25,504 nucleotides of DNA, from positions 22,311 through 47,814 of the forward strand of contig DKME01000042.1 of the NCBI GenBank assembly GCA_002469525.1, given 5' to 3'. The stretch is from Actinobacteria bacterium UBA7422 (GTDB lineage: Bacteria > Actinomycetota > Actinomycetes > S36-B12). The notes beneath the pieces were generated by a model. That model did not search any database and was not told the DNA's origin. It saw only the letters and a program-made list of their open reading frames with translations. This document shows positions 21,573 to 25,504 of the stretch, one piece after another; within the stretch, counting starts at the first letter, position 1; every line of letters begins with the position of its first letter. A program made the position numbers and the translations under genes.

Positions 21573-22966
21573 TTTAATTCGGCGAGTACTTCGTCGACCA
21601 TGGTGCTCGTAGTTCCGGGGTGCAAGAACACCAATCGACCAACTGTCTCACCGCGCCACGACGTAGAAGTCACGAAGGCAACCTGCTGGTCGAGTAGGTC
21701 GGTTGACCACTTGTCGTAGTTCTTGGCGGTCCAGCCTTGACGGCGGAACAGCACGACCGACAGGTCGGGTTCGTGGATCAATTCAAGATTCGGATTGGAC
21801 TTAATCTGTTCAGCGGCGTACCGCGCCATTTGATTTCCAGCAACTACTGCGTCGCGGTAGGCGTCAAGACCGTTAACGGCGAGGGAAAACCACAAAGCCA
21901 TGCCGCGAGCCCGCCTTGTTAAGTGGTAGGCCAAGTCACTCGGGTTGAATTCAGTGAGGTCGCTGGTATGGATCACGTCAAGATAGGACGCGTCCTGGGT
22001 GTGAACACCCTTAGCAAGGTGCGGATCCCGATAGAGGAGCGCGGCGGAATCAAATGGTGCAAACCACCACTTGTGTGGGTCCATCACGAGTGAATCAACG
22101 CGTTCAATCCCTTGGTACATGGCGCGCTTTTCCGGGTCCAACATTCCCGCGCCACCGTAAGCGCCGTCAACATGGAACCACCAACCGTTCTTTTCCGCAA
22201 CGTCTGCCGCAGCGTCAAGTTGGTCAATAATCCCAGCGTTCGTAGTTCCAGCCGTTGCAATAATCGCGACAACGTTGGAGAGGTCTTGGCCTACCAATCC
22301 CAACTCAAGATCGTTGCGAGTCATGCGTCCGTCTGCAGTGGGGACAACGATCGCACCCATGTCAACAATATTGAGTGCGTTCTGAATCGAAGAGTGCGCT
22401 TGGTCACTGACAACCACCTGAAGTGGGTACAACGGTTGACCATGTGCTTTTCGCTGTGCACGCGCGGTGTCACGCGCAACAACTAGTGCGGAAAGATTTC
22501 CTGCGCTGCCACCGGACACAAAAGTGCCGCCTGCGCTTTGTGGCATTCCCGCAATGTCAGCCATTGTTCGCAGCGCTTGGTTTTCCGCCATGACCGCGCC
22601 AGCAGCTTCCAGCCACGAGCAGCCTTGCAGTGAAGCAGCTGAAACCACCATGTCAAAAAGAAGTGAGGCCTTCGTTGGTGCGGCAGGAATAAACCCAAAG
22701 AAGCGCGGACTGTCCGCCGAGAGCACGGTTTCTGAGAGGTATTTCTCGTAGATCCCGAGCACCTCTGCCGGGTCCTTTGGTTCATTGCTGATTAAACCTT
22801 CAAGCGCTTCCTGCATTTCCACACGGTCACCGAATCCGTCGATCGGCGTTTCTTCAAGCGCCAACCGCTCTGTGACATAGGCCAACACCAGATCAACAAG
22901 GGCCTGGTCAGGGGTATGCATGCGGGCTGGATCCGAATGAGATTTCACGGTGTGTGCGTTCGGCAT
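21569..22966 (-). CDS. Group II PLP-dependent amino acid decarboxylase
   Basis: A 465-residue enzyme of the pyridoxal-dependent decarboxylase family that includes aromatic-L-amino-acid, tyrosine, histidine and glutamate decarboxylases. The PLP lysine is K299 in MDPHKWW; the aspartate that holds the pyridine ring is D267 in FHVDGAYGG; the phosphate-binding SGGSAGN is at 151-157; TAGTTNAG lies near 238-245. The N-terminal layout, with RFFGFIPAAPTKASLLFD and GCSWLEAAGAVMAEN, favours the aromatic-type branch, but the substrate cannot be fixed. ATG 22966 has AAGGA 9 nt upstream. It lies downstream of the TDT transporter gene on the same strand (80-bp gap), so export of the product or import of a substrate by that protein is possible. 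Confidence 0.9.
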   Translation of the reverse strand: MPNAHTVKSHSDPARMHTPDQALVDLVLAYVTERLALEETPIDGFGDRVEMQEALEGLISNEPKDPAEVLGIYEKYLSETVLSADSPRFFGFIPAAPTKASLLFDMVVSAASLQGCSWLEAAGAVMAENQALRTMADIAGMPQSAGGTFVSGGSAGNLSALVVARDTARAQRKAHGQPLYPLQVVVSDQAHSSIQNALNIVDMGAIVVPTADGRMTRNDLELGLVGQDLSNVVAIIATAGTTNAGIIDQLDAAADVAEKNGWWFHVDGAYGGAGMLDPEKRAMYQGIERVDSLVMDPHKWWFAPFDSAALLYRDPHLAKGVHTQDASYLDVIHTSDLTEFNPSDLAYHLTRRARGMALWFSLAVNGLDAYRDAVVAGNQMARYAAEQIKSNPNLELIHEPDLSVVLFRRQGWTAKNYDKWSTDLLDQQVAFVTSTSWRGETVGRLVFLHPGTTSTMVDEVLAELN

Positions 22967-22986
22967 GAATTAGGGTCCTTAAACAA

Positions 22987-23036
22987 CGTGCCACAAAGGG
23001 CGTGGTGCGCCGTCAGTCTTCCTGCCAGCAGGCACC
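22987..23036 (-). promoter_or_regulatory. Structured leader or intercistronic RNA before the decarboxylase gene
   Basis: The 80-bp gap can form competing hairpins on the minus-strand RNA: GGTGCC (23036-23031) can pair with GGCGCACC (23011-23004) or with GGCAC (22992-22988), and CCTG-CTGG-CAGG (23032-23021) is a local stem. The AAGGA site of the decarboxylase follows. No known riboswitch class is recognised. Confidence 0.3.
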
Positions 23037-23046
23037 TTAGAACATG

Positions 23047-24102
23047 TTAGTGCCTTGAAGCAGCACGCTTACGCTCCGCAGCGACCGCAGCCAAGGTCTT
23101 CACCGAGACAAATAACCATACGCCAAACCCCACCGAAACAGCGACGATTGCGATCAATGTTGGAAATTCAAAAATTTGGTCCATGAGGGTGATCGAAGTA
23201 GCAAGTGCCACGACTGGGAAGACCATGCCCCACCACCCCAGGTGAAACGGGATTCCTCCTACTTTTCGGGCTCGGTGTAGATCGATCGCAGCGAAAATTG
23301 CCCACCAAAGTCCAAATCCAATTGCCATCAGTGCCACGACTTCGGCAATCACAACGAGTTCATCGCTAAAAAGGCCAACCACCGCACCTTCTTGGAATAG
23401 TCGGACTATTGCAATTCCAAAAACCCCTGCCGGAGCAAGCGGGATCCACAGCGAAGGTACAAGTGGGCCCGGAAGTGAACCTTGGGTTGCAATTCGCACG
23501 ATGAGCAGCGTGAATACTGCAACGAAAAGCAGCACTCCGATCCCCATAAACATGAATCCGACCGCGATAAGCATGCGGGCTTGATCTGGTAGTTCGGCAA
23601 TGAGCGGGAGCAGCGCAAGTGGTACGAGGAGGTTCATGATCACAGGGATCAACCAGCCACCATTAATTTTCGCAAGTGGGACTTCCACTCGACTGATCAC
23701 CGATGCCCACAGTGCGGAATAGCCAAGTGCGATCACTGCACCAATTACTGCCAGAACCCCACCGATTATCAATGCAATATTGCTCGGAATACTCACTTGC
23801 CCCGCATTGCCCCAGGCATTTGCTAGTACGAGTACCCCCGCTGGGAAAGTAGCGAGCATGGCACCGTGCGCTGGGTCAGCGATTTCGTCTGCCAGTGCAC
23901 TGCGCTGCGACAAACGCCTAAAGTACTTTGGCCAGAGCGCAAAGGCTAGGAGTGTTGCTGCCCAAAGCAGGCCAATGGAAATCCAGAGAAGTGGTTGCCA
24001 TTCGAGTTGGTGGTAGGCAATAAATAGCAATGTCGAAGTCGCACCGGTCCCCATGACGGTGCCAAACCAGGCGGGCTGCGCGTGTAGCGCGGGCATATTC
24101 AT
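23047..24102 (-). CDS. TDT-family transporter (TehA/Mae1/SSU1-like)
   Basis: A 351-residue membrane protein with about ten helices, of the tellurite-resistance/dicarboxylate transporter family. The N-terminus PAWFGTVMGTGATSTLLF is the hallmark of the family (the WF..VMGTG motif). Known members export sulfite (SSU1), carry malate (Mae1) or act as anion channels (TehA, SLAC1), so a small anion is the likely substrate but its identity is open. ATG 24102 has GGAG 6 nt upstream; an in-frame TTG at 24120 adds six residues and lacks a site. The gene is divergent from a CPVC membrane protein, and a CsoR/CstR-like palindrome overlaps its -10 (TATAAG, 24127-24122). Confidence 0.88.
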   Translation of the reverse strand: MNMPALHAQPAWFGTVMGTGATSTLLFIAYHQLEWQPLLWISIGLLWAATLLAFALWPKYFRRLSQRSALADEIADPAHGAMLATFPAGVLVLANAWGNAGQVSIPSNIALIIGGVLAVIGAVIALGYSALWASVISRVEVPLAKINGGWLIPVIMNLLVPLALLPLIAELPDQARMLIAVGFMFMGIGVLLFVAVFTLLIVRIATQGSLPGPLVPSLWIPLAPAGVFGIAIVRLFQEGAVVGLFSDELVVIAEVVALMAIGFGLWWAIFAAIDLHRARKVGGIPFHLGWWGMVFPVVALATSITLMDQIFEFPTLIAIVAVSVGFGVWLFVSVKTLAAVAAERKRAASRH

Positions 24103-24121
24103 GCTGACTCCATACCACAAC

Positions 24122-24140
24122 CTTATACCCCCATGGGTAT
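24122..24140. promoter_or_regulatory. CsoR/CstR-like palindrome in a divergent promoter
   Basis: ATACCC-CCAT-GGGTAT (24125-24140) is a perfect 6-bp inverted repeat with a C/G-rich centre, the form seen in operators of the CsoR/RcnR/CstR repressor family. It overlaps TATAAG (24127-24122), the likely -10 of the minus-strand TDT gene, and lies upstream of the plus-strand promoter. No CsoR-family gene is in the window. Confidence 0.5.
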
Positions 24141-24165
24141 TAATTATTCTGGAGATGTCATGGGG

Positions 24166-24177
24166 TAATCTGCTGGA
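24166..24177 (+). promoter_or_regulatory. -10 element of a leaderless promoter for the CPVC membrane protein
   Basis: TAATCT (24166-24171) is followed by 6 nt and then ATG 24178. No ribosome-binding site lies at a proper distance. The -35 is poor. Confidence 0.4.
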
Positions 24178-24702
24178 ATGTTCTCGCTATCCAGTCTTAA
24201 ACTCAGCCCTGCGCTGTGGCGAAACGCGATGTCTCAATGGTCGCCCCGGCGCTGGTACGCGGCGATCCTTTCAGGGCTAGGAATCGGGTTTTTAATCGCT
24301 CTTCCCACCGCTGTGATCCCCAACCCAATCTTTGGCCGCGCAATTGAAACAACTTGGTGGTCCTACCCCACGGTCGTTTTCAGCGCAATTCTTGGCGGAT
24401 TACTCATTGCAACCTACGTCCGCGAATCGGTCACAGACCCCGAGGTTCCGGTTAAAAGTACCGACAAGTCCCTGCGCCTTGGCACCCTTGGCGGATTGAT
24501 TTCCTTTTTCGCCGTCGGTTGTCCGGTGTGCAACAAGTTAGTGCTGCTCGCCCTTGGCTCAAGTGGAGCGATTTCCTGGTTCGCCCCCATTCAGCCGTTT
24601 CTCGCAGTCATCTCGCTCCTGTTCATGCTGTGGGCGCTCAATGTTCGGTTGATTAATCAAGATTCCTGTGCCGCAGTGCCTGTCTCGGGAATACAAACGT
24701 AG
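24178..24702 (+). CDS. Uncharacterised membrane protein with CPVC motif
   Basis: A 174-residue protein with about four membrane segments (roughly 28-48, 62-80, 102-126 and 132-156). A CPVC motif (C115, C118, in AVGCPVCNKLVLLALG) lies in or at the edge of the third segment and is followed by SGAISWFAPIQPFLAVISLLFMLWALNVRL. A CxxC in this setting may bind a metal or undergo thiol-disulfide exchange. Similar small membrane proteins occur in actinobacteria, but I know no assigned function. ATG 24178 fits a leaderless start; ATG 24229 (MSQWSPRRW) is an alternative. It is divergent from a TDT transporter and 48 bp before a TetR gene. Confidence 0.7.
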   Translation: MFSLSSLKLSPALWRNAMSQWSPRRWYAAILSGLGIGFLIALPTAVIPNPIFGRAIETTWWSYPTVVFSAILGGLLIATYVRESVTDPEVPVKSTDKSLRLGTLGGLISFFAVGCPVCNKLVLLALGSSGAISWFAPIQPFLAVISLLFMLWALNVRLINQDSCAAVPVSGIQT

Positions 24703-24738
24703 CCACTTTGCAGATTTTCTCGCATTTTTGGCATTCAC

Positions 24739-24750
24739 TAGAGTGGGGCC
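24739..24750 (+). promoter_or_regulatory. -10 element of a leaderless promoter for the TetR gene
   Basis: TAGAGT (24739-24744) is followed by 6 nt and then GTG 24751. No Shine-Dalgarno sequence is present apart from a GGGG directly before the start, which is too close. Confidence 0.4.
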
Positions 24751-25335
24751 GTGTCCGAGAGCCCAAAACGCGCGTATCACCATGGTGACCTACGTGAAGC
24801 TCTCATTGAACAAGCAGTTGCAAGCGTTGATGCCGTTGGCGCCGATCACGTTTCCTTGCGCGCGGTAGCTGCAGCGGTCGGGGTGAGCCCAAGTGCCGCG
24901 TACCACCACTTTGCTGACAAAGACGAACTCATGGAAGCCGTGAGTTCCCGTGGATTCGCCCAACTCGATGACTTCATCTTGTGTCAAGTAAATGTTGACT
25001 CCGTACCCACGGGTCCGCTTGAACTCATGCGGCACTCCGCAAATTCCTATATCTCTTTTGCCGTCGACCACCCTTACCTATTCCAGGTTATGTTCAATGG
25101 TCAAATCTCACCAACTCGCCCGGAATACATTGAAGCGTCGGTTGTCTCAGTCCTTGGCGACCTGCAAGCCGACTACGGTTTCGCAGCGGAAGATGGTCAC
25201 CTACTTGAGACAGTATTGATCGCGGCCGTACACGGAATCGCAACACTCGTTATTGAAGGTCGCATGGATCGCTCACTCGTTCCTTCCGCTGTTGACATGT
25301 TGACCACAATTATCTCGCAGTCGCCCAATAGTTAA
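24751..25335 (+). CDS. TetR/AcrR-family transcriptional regulator (WHG-type C-terminus)
   Basis: A 194-residue repressor-type protein. The N-terminal DNA-binding domain is clear: YHHGDLREALIEQAV, then VSLRAVAAAVGVSPSAAYHHFADKDELMEAV (about residues 9-66). The C-terminal half, with YISFAVDHPYLFQVMFNGQ and ETVLIAAVHGIATLVIEGRMD, matches the WHG-type ligand-binding domain of this family. The ligand is unknown. GTG 24751 fits a leaderless start. Its targets may include its own gene or the CPVC membrane protein upstream, but no clear TetR palindrome was found between them. Confidence 0.92.
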   Translation: MSESPKRAYHHGDLREALIEQAVASVDAVGADHVSLRAVAAAVGVSPSAAYHHFADKDELMEAVSSRGFAQLDDFILCQVNVDSVPTGPLELMRHSANSYISFAVDHPYLFQVMFNGQISPTRPEYIEASVVSVLGDLQADYGFAAEDGHLLETVLIAAVHGIATLVIEGRMDRSLVPSAVDMLTTIISQSPNS

Positions 25336-25345
25336 CGGGAAATTT

Positions 25346-25504
25346 ATGAATAGAAAAATTTTGGCAACCAGTGGTGGATTTCTACCCCGAACCGATTCAG
25401 GCGGTGCACGTCCGGGTGGTCTGATCAAGCGAGCACTCGGACTAACCGGGCTTGAGCGCCCACGTGTCACGCTGATCATAACAGCAACAGGCGATGACCC
25501 AGGC
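25346..25504 (+). CDS. Peptidase E-like (S51 family) protein, 3' truncated by the window end
   Basis: ATG 25346 starts a frame that runs off the window after 53 residues. The N-terminus MNRKILATSGGF, then GGLIKRALGLTGLERPRVTLIITATGDDPG, resembles the first strand-loop-helix-strand of the dipeptidase E/S51 peptidase family (ILATSGG followed by a TA-GD segment). The catalytic serine and histidine would lie beyond the end, so activity cannot be checked. GGGA lies 6 nt before the ATG. It starts 10 bp after the TetR stop and may be co-transcribed with it. Confidence 0.72.
   Translation, partial: MNRKILATSGGFLPRTDSGGARPGGLIKRALGLTGLERPRVTLIITATGDDPG

Noticed and set aside
1..25504. Mobile elements, prophage, CRISPR, tRNA or rRNA
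   Set aside because: No transposase, integrase, repeat-spacer array, cloverleaf or rRNA sequence was seen; gene order looks like an ancestral chromosomal region.

Overview
The window reads as the chromosome of an actinomycete (Actinomycetota) of moderate GC content. The main reason is the gene order ahpE, DUF3052, aceE, a PucR-type fasR, fabD, fabH, acpP, fabF, accD, DUF3145. This matches the mycobacterial and Streptomyces type II fatty acid locus (Rv2238c to Rv2247 in M. tuberculosis, with FasR as in Streptomyces). A homodimeric AceE, a ChoD-like oxidase and many GTG starts agree with this. Genus cannot be fixed from the sequence; a mid-GC aquatic or marine lineage is only a guess. No rRNA, tRNA, CRISPR, insertion sequence or phage gene is visible.

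Layout. 1-312: 3' end of a surface-type protein with an FN3-like fold. 443-592: a probable 49-residue small protein, then a bidirectional terminator. 685-3932 (minus): choD-like GMC oxidoreductase, then a TrpB2-type tryptophan synthase beta chain. 4006-7372 (plus): TPP riboswitch and thiBPQ thiamine transporter. 7417-8499: aromatic-acid-exporter-family membrane protein. 8504-9408 (minus): ahpE and DUF3052. 9666-14691 (plus): aceE, an erythrin-VIT1 iron transporter and fasR, packed almost without gaps. 14779-20050 (plus): fabD, fabH, acpP, fabF, accD, with their own promoter and a candidate operator. 20205-20738 (minus): DUF3145. 20985-21572 (plus): bioY. 21569-24102 (minus): a TDT-family transporter and a group II PLP decarboxylase. 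24178-25335 (plus): an uncharacterised CPVC membrane protein and a TetR regulator. 25346-end: start of a peptidase E-like gene.

How the genes work together. AceE (TPP-dependent) makes the acetyl group for acetyl-CoA, AccD is the carboxyltransferase that makes malonyl-CoA, and FabD/FabH/AcpP/FabF start and extend fatty acids under FasR. Thiamine uptake (thiBPQ, riboswitch-controlled) and biotin uptake (bioY) flank the locus and supply the cofactors of AceE and of acyl-CoA carboxylase. AhpE and the erythrin-VIT1 protein add peroxide and iron protection.

The most unusual points are: a FabD with a C-terminal biotinyl/lipoyl-like domain that lacks the modifiable lysine; an iron transporter placed inside the aceE-fasR operon; a CsoR/CstR-like palindrome between a TDT transporter and a CPVC membrane protein; a TPP aptamer that contains the Shine-Dalgarno sequence of thiB; and a repeated leaderless-start pattern (a -10 hexamer, exactly 6 nt, then the start codon).
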